The notes: generated by a model from the letters alone, not told the origin. A stretch of DNA of 43,084 nt from Isotricha intestinalis (GCA_023807065.1 JAJJLU010003638.1:1-43084), one strand, 5' to 3'; shown: positions 1 through 9,423, counted from the first letter of the stretch. Numbers and translations: made by a program.

Positions 1-76
1 AAAGTTAATGAAAATTCTAATAAAAAAAATACTATTATAAAAACATCAAATTTAAATACTTATGAAAATGAAAATA
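1..76 (+). repeat. Exact 76-bp copy of part of the 2020-2700 gene
   Basis: The first 76 bases of the window match 2527-2602 base for base, and the two diverge at position 77. The second copy lies inside the hypothetical gene at 2020-2700, so this is a stray fragment of that gene's 3' part. It is followed by non-coding sequence. It could be the end of a tandem duplicate starting outside the window, a local transposition, or an assembly edge artefact. Confidence 0.85.
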
Positions 77-213
77 TATAAATTCATTATATTATTAACA
101 AATATTATTTTTTAAATTATATAATTATTAATATAAAAATAAAATATATTTTTTGATTATTTTTTTAGAATTAATTTATAATATTGATAAATTTATTTAT
201 TAATAAAAAATAA

Positions 214-1347
214 TTATACTATATTAGATGAAGAATGACTTTTTTTTAAAGTTTTTACTCTAATAAAATGTTCAGGTGGAATTAATAAACCATTATGTTT
301 AATAAATTTATTAAAATTTGGTATAAATGGTTTTTTAAATTTTTCAAAACTTTTTTTTTCTTTCATTGAAAAATTATTAGTATTTTCATCATCAATTTTA
401 AATTTTTTTCCCATAATTTTTCTATTAAAATCAATTAATTCAAAACTTGAATTTTTAGATTTTTTCACCTTAAAATTTATATTATTATTTCTTTTAATAA
501 AAGAAATTTGATTTTTAAATATATTATTTCTACTTTGAGTAATATAAATATTATTTTTATTATTATTATTATTTATTATTTTTGGTAAAGGATTTTCAGA
601 AGATTCAATTGCATTAAATAAATTATCAACATTAGAATTAATTAAACTATTTGATATTGAATTTTTTGAACTATAATTTCCTTGAATAGAATTTTCATTT
701 AAAGGATTTAAAGAATTAAAACTATTAATTAAATTATCTTTAATTATATTAATATTATTATTATTAATATTAAAATTATTATTATTATTATAAAGATTAT
801 TAATATTAGTATTAATATTATGATTATTGATATTATTTAATTCATTGTCTAATAAATGTAAATTAGATTGAAAAATTAATTTTTCACTTTTATTTTTTTT
901 TAAAACTGTTTCTGAAATTTTATGATATTCATTCAAAGATAATTTTCTTTCTTTTTTATTATAAATACCTTCTTTTATATTATTATTATTATCTTTAACA
1001 ATAACTCCAAATTCAGGTTCAATTAATTGAAAATTATCTCCTGAAGGAGGACAAAAATTTTCTTTTTTTTTAAGTAAAATATTTTCAAATCCAGGTAAAA
1101 AATTTAGTTTATTTTTAAATTTATTTATAATATTATTGTCATTATATATTATTTTTGTTTTATTTAAAGATGAAGTGGTATTATTTTCATTATTATTTTC
1201 TTTAGAATAATTTGATATTTCTTTTATTAATTTTAAATTTGATTTTATTGTTATAAAATTTTGTTGAAATATATTATTATTAACATTTAATTTTGATATT
1301 ACTTTTCCATTTGAATCAAAAGTAAATTTTTCACTGTTAAAAGTCAT
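214..1347 (-). CDS. Hypothetical Asn/Lys-rich protein, C-terminal part of a frameshifted gene
   Basis: I do not recognise the family. The 377-residue frame has long Asn runs in its middle (about residues 165-270), a more ordered stretch containing PPSGDNF and PEFGVIV near residues 100-113, and a basic C-terminus. It ends in TAA. The frame stays open upstream of its first ATG for about 24 more codons, to a run of 15 T at 1426-1440. There it meets the end of the upstream frame 1421-1984, so the ATG at 1347 is probably an internal Met. The full protein would be about 590 residues. Sequence of the FTFDSNGK type just after that Met looks more conserved than the Asn-rich tracts, but I cannot assign a function. 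The spacer from 77 to 213 shows nothing. Confidence 0.6.
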   Translation of the reverse strand: MTFNSEKFTFDSNGKVISKLNVNNNIFQQNFITIKSNLKLIKEISNYSKENNNENNTTSSLNKTKIIYNDNNIINKFKNKLNFLPGFENILLKKKENFCPPSGDNFQLIEPEFGVIVKDNNNNIKEGIYNKKERKLSLNEYHKISETVLKKNKSEKLIFQSNLHLLDNELNNINNHNINTNINNLYNNNNNFNINNNNINIIKDNLINSFNSLNPLNENSIQGNYSSKNSISNSLINSNVDNLFNAIESSENPLPKIINNNNNKNNIYITQSRNNIFKNQISFIKRNNNINFKVKKSKNSSFELIDFNRKIMGKKFKIDDENTNNFSMKEKKSFEKFKKPFIPNFNKFIKHNGLLIPPEHFIRVKTLKKSHSSSNIV

Positions 1348-1420
1348 TAATTTTTTTTTTTCTTCTTTTATTGGTTCTTCTTTTATATTTATTGATTCAA
1401 TTTGAGAAATTTTATGAAAT

Positions 1421-1984
1421 TTAAATTTTTTTTTTTTTTTCTTTTAATTTATCAATTAAAGTTTGATTTTCTCTTAATTGTTTAATGTTATCAACTTCAG
1501 GTTTAAGAAATTCTTTTTCATTAATATCAAAAACAGTAAATGAAGAAATTGAATTATCATTATTTTTTTCATTTTTTTTATTTTTATACTTTGATGAATT
1601 ATTTATTGGAGAATAAAAATATGACAATTTTCTATTTAAAGAAAGAAGATTTTCACTTTCAGAATTTTTTTCTTGAATTTCGTGTATTAAATTATTTTTT
1701 ATATTATTTTCAAAATATCTATCTTTTATTATTTTATTTGGTTCTTTTATTTCATAATTTTTTTCGATTAAACTATTATCATCTTTATCATATTTAATGT
1801 CTAAAATTTTAATAATTGAATTTATTTGTTTTTTTATGAAATTATGACATAAATTTATAATTTTTTCTTCTTCATTTTTTCTTTCTGAAAAATAAATTGA
1901 ATTAATTAATAATTTCTCAATAATAATTTTAACTATTATTTCACTATCTTTATCAAATACTTTTTTTTCTTTTAAATCATTCAT
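1421..1984 (-). CDS. Hypothetical protein, N-terminal part of the same frameshifted gene
   Basis: This 187-residue frame begins at an ATG 35 bp from the divergent start of the 2020 gene. It is helical and charged (an E/K-rich first 60 residues, then an Asn/Ser linker) and ends in a Lys run followed by TAA just after the T15 homopolymer (A15 on the coding strand). Removing one base from that run would carry it directly into the frame of 214-1347 without another stop. I therefore read the two as one gene at 214-1984, broken either by a sequencing or assembly indel or by a true mutation. No domain is recognised. Confidence 0.6.
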   Translation of the reverse strand: MNDLKEKKVFDKDSEIIVKIIIEKLLINSIYFSERKNEEEKIINLCHNFIKKQINSIIKILDIKYDKDDNSLIEKNYEIKEPNKIIKDRYFENNIKNNLIHEIQEKNSESENLLSLNRKLSYFYSPINNSSKYKNKKNEKNNDNSISSFTVFDINEKEFLKPEVDNIKQLRENQTLIDKLKEKKKKI

Positions 1985-2019
1985 TTAATTAAATTTTAAA
2001 AATATTTAATTTCATTTAA

Positions 2020-2700
2020 ATGAAAAAAAATGAAGAAGAAAGTTTAAATAAAATAATATCTCAATATAAAAATAATAAAATAGAAAATTTATATAAAAAT
2101 AAAAAAGACTTTTATCCTTTTAATTATGAAGAAAAAAAACCAAATAAAATTCCACATGAAAAATTAAGAAAAAATTCTAAAAAAAGAGTTTTAAATAATT
2201 TTATGAATGCAATGATTTTTCCTTTTGAAGAACAAAGATATTTAATTGATAATAATAAGAATAATAATAATTATAATAATAATATTAATAATAATCAAAT
2301 TAAAGGAAATAATACTTTTAGAGAAATTATAGGACAAAGAAACATTAATTTAAAATTTGATAAAAATGATTTTAATGAAAATAAAAATTTTAAAGTTAAT
2401 AAAAGTAATAAAATTATTCAAAGTAGATTAATAAAAGAAAATAAAAAGTATTGTAAATCAAAAGAAGAATTTTTAAAAAATAATAATGATAATTTTTATG
2501 AAAAATTAAAATATGCAAATAAATATAAAGTTAATGAAAATTCTAATAAAAAAAATACTATTATAAAAACATCAAATTTAAATACTTATGAAAATGAAAA
2601 TACTTTATTAAAAGAAAAAATAAATTATTCAAAAGAAGAAATATTAACAAAAAGAAAAGAAGACTGGAAAAAATTATATGAATACTTTAAAAATAAGTAA
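2020..2700 (+). CDS. Hypothetical basic Asn/Lys-rich protein
   Basis: This 226-residue frame starts in an A-rich leader 35 bp from the divergent gene on the other strand, so the two may share a short promoter. It ends in TAA. The first 75 residues are moderately complex (for example KIPHEKLRKNSKKRVLNNF), then comes an Asn run at about residues 80-95, then a basic helical tail ending in KEDWKKLYEYFKNK. There is no signal peptide or membrane segment, and I do not recognise a family. Bases 2527-2602 recur exactly at the left edge of the window. Codon use matches its neighbours. Confidence 0.55.
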   Translation: MKKNEEESLNKIISQYKNNKIENLYKNKKDFYPFNYEEKKPNKIPHEKLRKNSKKRVLNNFMNAMIFPFEEQRYLIDNNKNNNNYNNNINNNQIKGNNTFREIIGQRNINLKFDKNDFNENKNFKVNKSNKIIQSRLIKENKKYCKSKEEFLKNNNDNFYEKLKYANKYKVNENSNKKNTIIKTSNLNTYENENTLLKEKINYSKEEILTKRKEDWKKLYEYFKNK

Positions 2701-2777
2701 TAAAAAAAAAATAAAAAAATAAAAACACATTATCATTTAAAATTTCTATTTAAAAAAAATAAAATATTAAAATTTTT

Positions 2778-3800
2778 TTAAAGAAGATTTTCTTGAAAAG
2801 AAATCATATTATTATTATCAAGATAAAATAATTCCATTTGTAAATTTGTATAAAAACAAAGAATTAAATTAATAAGAATAGAAATAAGATAATATTTATA
2901 AAAATTATCATAAATAAAAGGAAAAGAAAATAATAAAGAAAAATTACTAAAATAAAAAATATAAGAATAATAAAAGCTTAAAATAAAAATATCAAAAAAT
3001 AAAAAAGAATTAATAAAATTTCCATTAAAATTTTTTTCTTCTAAATTATCTTTTAAAGAATAAAAGTGTTTAACATGAAAAATTCCTAAAAATCCAATAA
3101 TTATATTAATAAAATCAATAAAAAAAGAAAAAAATAAAAAATTTGAAAAAATCAATTTTTGAATTTTGATAAATTTAAAATAAGAAAAATATCCGTTAAA
3201 AAAAATAAGAAAAAAATAAAAAAGAAACCAAAAAAAAATTATAATATTAAAATATTCTCCTATAAAACCTAGATATTTAATTTTTATAGTTTTTGATTTT
3301 AATAATTGTTTATCGGTAGAAACTCTAATAGGATAAAATTTAGACATTAAATTTTTTTTTTCTAAATCATCATCAGATAAATTTTCTTTAAAATCTTCTT
3401 TAATTTCTTCATTTAATTCTTTTTTAATTTTTTTTGTTGGATTTTTTAAAATTTTTAATGATTCTGCTTTATAATAATTTTTCTTTTTTTTTTTCTTTTT
3501 TTCTTTTTCTATTTTCTTATTTATTTCTAATATTATTTCTTTTAAAGATAATAATTTTTCTTCTATTTCATTTATTCTTATTGAATATAATATTTTTTCT
3601 TCACTTTTTAAATTTGAAAAAATAAATATTCTTTCTATTGATTTTTTACTTATTTGAATTTCAACTAAAGGAAATTCTATAAAAAAATATTCATGAGATT
3701 TTATTATCTTATTTAATTTATTTTGTATTTCTTTATCTATTATTGAAGAAGTTTCAAAATGTAAATCTTCTTCATATTCTTTAAAATTTAATGTTTTCAT
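2778..3800 (-). CDS. Predicted multi-pass membrane protein, orphan
   Basis: The frame has 340 residues. The N-terminal half (about 1-165) is soluble and very charged, with a Glu/Lys coiled-coil-like stretch and a run of about eight Lys near residue 105. The C-terminal half holds about four strongly hydrophobic Phe/Ile-rich segments (around residues 183-205, 215-245, 262-290 and 295-320). That suggests a cytosolic N-terminal domain followed by a small helical bundle. I do not recognise a family. It ends in TAA, convergent with the 2020 gene about 77 bp away. The high Phe content partly reflects the A+T bias. Its start lies about 140 bp downstream, in genome coordinates, of nothing but A/T-rich spacer. 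Confidence 0.6.
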   Translation of the reverse strand: MKTLNFKEYEEDLHFETSSIIDKEIQNKLNKIIKSHEYFFIEFPLVEIQISKKSIERIFIFSNLKSEEKILYSIRINEIEEKLLSLKEIILEINKKIEKEKKKKKKKNYYKAESLKILKNPTKKIKKELNEEIKEDFKENLSDDDLEKKNLMSKFYPIRVSTDKQLLKSKTIKIKYLGFIGEYFNIIIFFWFLFYFFLIFFNGYFSYFKFIKIQKLIFSNFLFFSFFIDFINIIIGFLGIFHVKHFYSLKDNLEEKNFNGNFINSFLFFDIFILSFYYSYIFYFSNFSLLFSFPFIYDNFYKYYLISILINLILCFYTNLQMELFYLDNNNMISFQENLL

Positions 3801-3943
3801 TTATAATTAAAATATAATAAATATATTAAATAAAAAATTGTTAAAAATAAAAAATACTTATAAATAAATAAATAAAAAAAAGGAATTTATTTTTTAAAAC
3901 ATAAAACTTTTCTTAAAGAAAATTGTTTAATTAAAAAAAAAAA

Positions 3944-5851
3944 CTATAATTCAATATCACCAATATTCCAATTATCAGCAATAATTCCAAAATGATAATT
4001 AGGCATTCCACAAATAATATTATTAATATTAATTCTTAAAGCATCATGCATTTCAATAAAATTAAATTGTTCATTTTCAAAAAAAATTTTTACTTTAGGA
4101 AAATCACCTAAATCATAAGTTCCAGTTAAACTATTTTTACTACAAATATTACTATAATTTATATCATTTATATTATTAGTATTTAATTCTAAACTTCCAT
4201 AAATATAATTTAAAACATGATTCATTGGTTTTTCTATTCTATCACATAAAAAAATTTTTGCATCTTTATTATTTTTTTCATTATGATAACAATAACTTTC
4301 ATCTTTCACAAAAAAAAATTTTATTTTATTCTTTTTTTCAAATACATTAAGAGAAAAATGTTTTCCAACTCCAAAATCTTTAAATTTATAATCTTTTATT
4401 ATAAAATTATCAATTTTTAAATAATAAGATTTTAAAAATGAAAGTTCTTTTATTTTATATATTAATAAACATTTATTTGAAAAACATTTAAAATCTAAAT
4501 TTTCTATTTCATTATATGTTGTTATTTTTTTTAGTAAAAAAGGAAATTTCAAAGAAAAAAAATATACTGGTCTTATTATTATTTCATTTTTTTTTTCTAA
4601 TGAAGTATATGCAATATATAAATAATGTGAATTTAATAAAGAAATTGAAACTAAATTATAATTTAAACTTTTATTTATTGGAATCATTATTTCATTAAAA
4701 TTTTTACAATAATAATCTTCAATTAATTTATTTTTAATATTTAAATTATATTCACAAAAAAAACCTTTCTCATTAGTTAACATTAAATAATAATTATCAC
4801 TTAAATTTTTAATTATTAATAAATCTTTTAAAATTCCATTAGGAATATTATCTAAATAAATATCTTTAATAAAGCTTAAAGTATTATTATAATTCAATTG
4901 AAAAATTTTTAAGCATTTATAGAAATTATTAAACAAATAAACTTCATTTCCAATAATTTCAAAAGCCGAATTATTCATAAAAAAAAAATTATCATCAATA
5001 ATATTTTGATTAATATTTTCTAAACTAATATTACCAGAAAAAACTTGAAACATAGAAGTATCCATATTAATAGCAAAAGAATAACCAAATTTATGAGGAA
5101 CACTTTGAAAAATATTTTGACAAACATTAATTAAAAATTGATCATTTGGTTCCCAAATTTGTAAAGGTTTACTTTGATTAATAAATTTACCATAATTCAA
5201 TAAAGAATCATTTTTTAAATCTGTATATTTATCATTAAATACATTAAATTTATAATAATATAATTCTTTATCATTTGAATAAAAAGCTTCATTTGGATCT
5301 CTATTTCTTATCCAAGTATAATTCCATAAAGGCCATAATTTTCTTATACAAATTTTTTTGTCTCCATCATATATTATTTCTATTTTTAATTTATTTTCTT
5401 TTATTGTATTTGTTAAATAAATATATAAATCATTTACTAATGAAATCCAATTATTTTTATCTTCTTCACAAATATCATTTGGTGTATTTTTAAAACATAA
5501 AAATAAAGAAAAAGTTATATTATGTTTTTTTATATATTTTTCATTTTTAATTATTTCATTCATATAATCAAATATTGTGAAATAATTATTTATTTGAATT
5601 GGCTGATCATGAGTTAAAAGGAAACAACCTCTTTTATCTAAATATGCTTTTTTTTCTTTTGTATAACAATTTTCTTGAGGAACATAATATAAATCTATTT
5701 TATAATATTTTGTACCTTTTCTAATTATTTGATTTAATTCTCTAATATCATTAAAAGAGTGAACTTGCCATTTATATTTTCTTAAATTTAATGATGTTGG
5801 AAGTTCTAAACTTAGACAATTTAATATTGAGATTATTATTATTTTTATCAT
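3944..5851 (-). CDS. Secreted PLC/GDPD-like phosphodiesterase-fold protein
   Basis: The frame has 635 residues. A hydrophobic start (residues 1-15, MIKIIIISILNCLSLEL) looks like a signal peptide. Residues about 28-85 carry motifs that fit the start of a PLC-like or glycerophosphodiester phosphodiesterase TIM barrel: His31 in WQVHSFND, Asp53 in YYKIDLYY, and His81-Asp82 in FLLTHDQP. These resemble the H...E/D...HD pattern of those enzymes, but the usual HRG-ENT signature is altered, so activity is uncertain. The rest (about 280-600) is Asn/Phe-rich with repeating beta-strand character and may form a second domain such as a beta-propeller. Many Cys residues fit an extracytoplasmic protein. It ends in TAG, one of two TAG stops here. 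A decayed inverted paralogue lies at about 9600-9840, so this belongs to a gene family. Confidence 0.7.
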   Translation of the reverse strand: MIKIIIISILNCLSLELPTSLNLRKYKWQVHSFNDIRELNQIIRKGTKYYKIDLYYVPQENCYTKEKKAYLDKRGCFLLTHDQPIQINNYFTIFDYMNEIIKNEKYIKKHNITFSLFLCFKNTPNDICEEDKNNWISLVNDLYIYLTNTIKENKLKIEIIYDGDKKICIRKLWPLWNYTWIRNRDPNEAFYSNDKELYYYKFNVFNDKYTDLKNDSLLNYGKFINQSKPLQIWEPNDQFLINVCQNIFQSVPHKFGYSFAINMDTSMFQVFSGNISLENINQNIIDDNFFFMNNSAFEIIGNEVYLFNNFYKCLKIFQLNYNNTLSFIKDIYLDNIPNGILKDLLIIKNLSDNYYLMLTNEKGFFCEYNLNIKNKLIEDYYCKNFNEIMIPINKSLNYNLVSISLLNSHYLYIAYTSLEKKNEIIIRPVYFFSLKFPFLLKKITTYNEIENLDFKCFSNKCLLIYKIKELSFLKSYYLKIDNFIIKDYKFKDFGVGKHFSLNVFEKKNKIKFFFVKDESYCYHNEKNNKDAKIFLCDRIEKPMNHVLNYIYGSLELNTNNINDINYSNICSKNSLTGTYDLGDFPKVKIFFENEQFNFIEMHDALRININNIICGMPNYHFGIIADNWNIGDIEL

Positions 5852-6240
5852 TTTCTATTTTTATATATTTAATTAATATAATAATTTATGATTTCAATTT
5901 AATTTTTTTTAAATTGTTAAATCACTTAATCAATAAAAAAATTTATGAATAATTTTTTTGTATATAAAATAAAAGTTAAATTAGAAAAATCTAAGAAATT
6001 ATGTTTAAAATGAATTAAAATTATTTCTTTTTCATTTAATATTTCTTGTTATTTGAATTAAATTATAATTTTCTCATTTCATCAATTAGTAACTATTATA
6101 TTTTTAAAATTAAATTAGTTAATTAATTAAAAAAATTCTTGTGAAAAAACTTTTATTAATACGATTGATTTGAATTGAAAAAGAATTGAAATAAAGTATA
6201 TTCAAAAAAAAAGATTTTAAAATTAGTTCAAATTATTTTT
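5852..6240. other. Gene-free spacer, A/T-rich
   Basis: I see no intact frame here. The sequence has scattered short coding-like stretches with many stops and leads into the ubiquitin relic. It contains the upstream regions of the secreted protein gene (minus strand) and of whatever gave rise to the relic. Confidence 0.5.
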
Positions 6241-6243
6241 AAT

Positions 6244-6450
6244 ACATTTATTCAAGCTTTAATAGGAAAAGCAATTGAATTAAATTTACGAATTTATTAT
6301 TTAATTATTGAAATTAAAAGTTTAATTCAAAAAAAAGAAGGAATTCCAATTAATCAACAAATTATAATTTTTAGGAATTCAATTATATAGTACTCAAACT
6401 TTATTTTTTATTATAGAAAATAAATAATATTTTATTTAGTTAAATTAAGA
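6244..6450 (+). pseudogene. Decayed ubiquitin gene fragment
   Basis: Plus-strand translation from 6247 aligns without gaps to ubiquitin from residue 4 to about 45. The hallmark KEGIP is intact at the equivalent of residues 33-37 and is followed by a degraded DQQRLIF (NQQIIIF), with LTGK, IE and KIQ equivalents at the right spacing. The frame then shifts by one base: G-I-Q-L in the next frame matches ubiquitin GKQL. A further shift gives LVKLR, matching the LVLRLR end. In-frame stops and two frameshifts make it non-functional. The terminal Gly-Gly is lost. It could be a remnant of a polyubiquitin unit or of a ubiquitin fusion. Confidence 0.72.
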
Positions 6451-6553
6451 GAAAGTAAAAATGCAATAAGATATATTAATTGGATAATATATAATTTAAA
6501 AGTATTTCATAATTTAAAAAACAATTGAAGAGAAACAATTAATTATTAAAAAT

Positions 6554-8317
6554 TTATTTATTCTTATTTTTGTTAAAAACATTTAAAATTTTATCATCAT
6601 TACAATTTAATTTACATTTGTGATTAATATTTTGAAAAATGGTATCTCTATAAGTAAGTTTAATACAATTAAAACCATTTAAATTTAAAGAAGTTAATTT
6701 AGAGCAATTAAAGAACATAGAATTCATCATCCAAACATTTTGAGTATTAAAATTAGATAAATTTAAATCAACCAAAGAAGAACAATTACAAAACATATTA
6801 CTCATATCTTTAACATTAATAGTATTAAAAGAAGATAAATTTAAAGATTTTAAAGAAGAACAATTTTTAAACATTCCACTCATCATCCAAACATTATTAG
6901 TATTAAAATTGGATAAATTTAATGAAGTTAAAGAAGAACAATTACAAAACATATTTTCCATATTATTAACATTATTAGTATTAAAATTAGATAAATTTAA
7001 TGAAGTTAAAGAAGAACAACCAAAAAACATATTTCTCATAAGATTTACTTTCTCAGTATTAAAATTAGATATAGTTAAATTTGTTAAAGAAGAACAATTA
7101 TAAAACATATCACTCATATTTGTAACATTATTAGTATTAAAATTAGATAAATTTAAAGAAGTTAAAGAAGAACAATTAAAAAACATATTTTTCATATTTG
7201 TAACATTATCAGTTTTTATGTTATATACATTTAAAGAAATTAATGATAAACATCCAGAAAATATTTCACTCATATCATTAACATTATTAGTATTAAAAGT
7301 AGAAAAATTTAAATAAGTTAAAGAAGAACAATCAAAGAATATTCTACTTATATTTGTTAATAATTTATTTGATTTTATTATTATAATATTTTTTCCAAAT
7401 TTTTCAAATTCATAATTCCAATTAAATGGTATAATTTTATTATTTAAAAATAATATACATTCATTTAATTCATATTGATTATTATTATTATGATTTATTA
7501 TTTGAATTTCTTCATTATAATAATCTTTGTTATTTTTCTTAATATAATGTTCACAAATAATAGAATTATTGAAATGACTAATATCCTCAATAATATTATA
7601 AATAAAAATTCCTAAATTAAAATTTATTTTTTCATTATATTGAAAATGAAAACCAATGACTTTAAAATCATCTAATTTTAAAATTGGATATCCAGAAGAA
7701 TTTTTATAAGTAGTTACAGTATGATAAATATATTTAGTTTTTATTGTTTTTAAATAACCATTAAAAATTTTATATCCTTTATTTTGAATAATACTAATTT
7801 GTTTATTTTTATATTCTTCATGAACTTTATTTATGTTATTATAATTAATATTATTGTTTTCCACTTCAAAAAAATCTTCAATTTTATCTTCATTTAAAAT
7901 TTCAATTAAAATATATTTTAATTCTTTATTAAACCGAATAAATCTTTTAAAATTTATTTCAAGAATTTTTTCTTTATCTTTATAAATATATTTAATCTTA
8001 TTTCCTAATTTAATTGATTCTTCATTCAAAATAATATTACTTGTTATTAAACATTTTATTTCTTTTTCTCCAAAAGGAATTTTACAAAAAAAACCAGAAC
8101 ATACATTTTCTTTATCTTTTATTATTTGACAAGTTGATGATTTTCCTTTTTTTAATAAATAATCTTCTTTTTCTTTTTCTATTACCATTGAATCTTCAAA
8201 TTGTTTTTCTATTTCTGGTTCTATTATTTTTTTTTCTTCTTTTAATAAAATTTTCTTCTCTTCTTTATTTTCAATTTTCTTTTCTTCTTCTTGGATTTTT
8301 GTTCCTCCTCCTCCCAT
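6554..8317 (-). CDS. Trypsin-like pseudoprotease domain fused to BspA-type leucine-rich repeats
   Basis: The frame has 587 residues. It begins MGGGGT, which fits an N-myristoylation signal, followed by a Glu/Lys-rich linker to about residue 50. Residues 55-240 resemble trypsin-fold domains: CSGFFCKI, CLITSNII and NSSGYPIL near Ser208 occupy the places of the GSG strand, the His motif and the GxSGxP nucleophile motif. The His expected after LITxN appears replaced (ITSNII), and no Asp stands in the KYILIEI strand, so a catalytic triad is unlikely. Residues about 333-565 are nine tandem 26-residue BspA/DUF285 repeats (LTSLNLSNFNT...NM..MF.NCSS), visible as a 78-nt DNA period at about 6640-7330. 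Such repeats mediate binding in surface proteins of Trichomonas, Entamoeba and mycoplasmas. There is no signal peptide, so a membrane-tethered cytosolic role is my inference. Confidence 0.82.
   Translation of the reverse strand: MGGGGTKIQEEEKKIENKEEKKILLKEEKKIIEPEIEKQFEDSMVIEKEKEDYLLKKGKSSTCQIIKDKENVCSGFFCKIPFGEKEIKCLITSNIILNEESIKLGNKIKYIYKDKEKILEINFKRFIRFNKELKYILIEILNEDKIEDFFEVENNNINYNNINKVHEEYKNKQISIIQNKGYKIFNGYLKTIKTKYIYHTVTTYKNSSGYPILKLDDFKVIGFHFQYNEKINFNLGIFIYNIIEDISHFNNSIICEHYIKKNNKDYYNEEIQIINHNNNNQYELNECILFLNNKIIPFNWNYEFEKFGKNIIIIKSNKLLTNISRIFFDCSSLTYLNFSTFNTNNVNDMSEIFSGCLSLISLNVYNIKTDNVTNMKNMFFNCSSLTSLNLSNFNTNNVTNMSDMFYNCSSLTNLTISNFNTEKVNLMRNMFFGCSSLTSLNLSNFNTNNVNNMENMFCNCSSLTSLNLSNFNTNNVWMMSGMFKNCSSLKSLNLSSFNTINVKDMSNMFCNCSSLVDLNLSNFNTQNVWMMNSMFFNCSKLTSLNLNGFNCIKLTYRDTIFQNINHKCKLNCNDDKILNVFNKNKNK
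6640..7340 (-). repeat. Coding tandem repeat, about 78-nt unit (nine BspA repeats)
   Basis: Nine diverged copies of a unit encoding 26 residues lie inside the 6554-8317 gene. Conserved parts are the Leu/Asn ladder LTSLNLSNFNT and the MF.NCSS turn. The third and fifth copies are nearly identical, suggesting recent unequal exchange or conversion. The last copy, nearest the C-terminus, is degenerate. Confidence 0.85.
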
Positions 8318-8655
8318 TAAATTTATAAAAATTTAAATCATTTTTTCATATTGTGAAGTTGATATTATTTTTTGAATTTTTTCTTCTTTGAATTCAAAAA
8401 TAGATTTTATTATTTATTTATTTTTTTATTTATTCAAATTATTTTAAAATTAAAATATTTAATTTAACATAAATTCATTAATTTTTTATAAAAAATATAT
8501 AATATAATAATATTGGGAACCCAAAATATTTTTATAAAATTCATTATCAAATCAAAAATACAGATAATAAATCAATTTCTATTCAAATAATAAAATTAAA
8601 TAACGAAAATTATATTTCAAAATTTTAAAAAAAAATAAAAAAAAAATAAAAAAAA
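8318..8655. other. Divergent intergenic region with short coding-like scraps
   Basis: This is the spacer between the divergent starts at 8317 (minus) and 8656 (plus). It holds two short protein-like stretches without start codons: about 22 codons on the minus strand at about 8330-8400, and about 40 codons on the plus strand at about 8500-8625 ending in TAA. Neither can be identified. They may be relics or chance. Confidence 0.35.
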
Positions 8656-9423
8656 ATGTCAATATCAGAAATAGAAATTCCAAGTTCATCAAATTACAAA
8701 ATAAATATAAATATATATTCTCCTAAAGAAACAAAAGCAATAATAATATATTTACATGGTTTTGGAAGTTCAAAAGACAATAAAACAAGTATTCAATTAT
8801 TTGAAAAATTATCAAAAGAAAATATAAGTTTAATAACATTTAATTTTCCATTACATGGAAATTCAAAATCAGAAAATTTGACAATAACAAATTGTTTAAA
8901 TGACTTTATATCAGTTGAAAATTATATTAAAGAAAAATATGAAAAAATTCCAATTGGAATTTTTGGAACAAGTTTAGGAGCTTATATAATATTATTAAGA
9001 ATAAATTTATTAGAAAAAAATAATTATTTTACTATTATTTTAAAAAGTCCTGCTTTAAAATTAGACGAAATATTTATTAATCATTTATTAAATGATTCTT
9101 TTATTAATTTTAAAAATAATGGTTTTTCTTATTCTGGTTTTTCAAAGAAAATAAAAGTTCCTTTTATATTTTATGAAGAATTATTAAATAATAAATTATT
9201 TAATATTTATCATGTTGATTATCCTATGTTAATTATTCAAGGAAATAAAGACGAAATTTCTCCTTTTGAGGATACTCTATATTTTGTTAATAATATTAAT
9301 AAAAAAGCTATTCTTCAAAAAATTGAAAATGGTGATCATAGATTTATGGGAAGTGGACAAATTGAAAAATGTTTAAATTTAGCTTTCGATTATATTTTAA
9401 AATGTTTAAATAATGTTAAATAA
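8656..9423 (+). CDS. Alpha/beta hydrolase (serine hydrolase)
   Basis: The 255-residue frame is a complete compact alpha/beta hydrolase. The oxyanion-hole motif HGFGSS is at residues 34-39. The nucleophile elbow GTSLG at 104-108 gives Ser106. Asp199 lies in the GNKDE turn and His228 in GDHRF, completing the triad. It resembles small cytosolic esterase or acylglycerol-lipase/peptidase types, and the feruloyl-esterase-like family is also close in pattern. The substrate cannot be told. There is no signal peptide. The start lies in a long A-rich leader, typical of this window, and it ends in TAA. It is divergent from the BspA-type gene. Confidence 0.9.
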   Translation: MSISEIEIPSSSNYKININIYSPKETKAIIIYLHGFGSSKDNKTSIQLFEKLSKENISLITFNFPLHGNSKSENLTITNCLNDFISVENYIKEKYEKIPIGIFGTSLGAYIILLRINLLEKNNYFTIILKSPALKLDEIFINHLLNDSFINFKNNGFSYSGFSKKIKVPFIFYEELLNNKLFNIYHVDYPMLIIQGNKDEISPFEDTLYFVNNINKKAILQKIENGDHRFMGSGQIEKCLNLAFDYILKCLNNVK

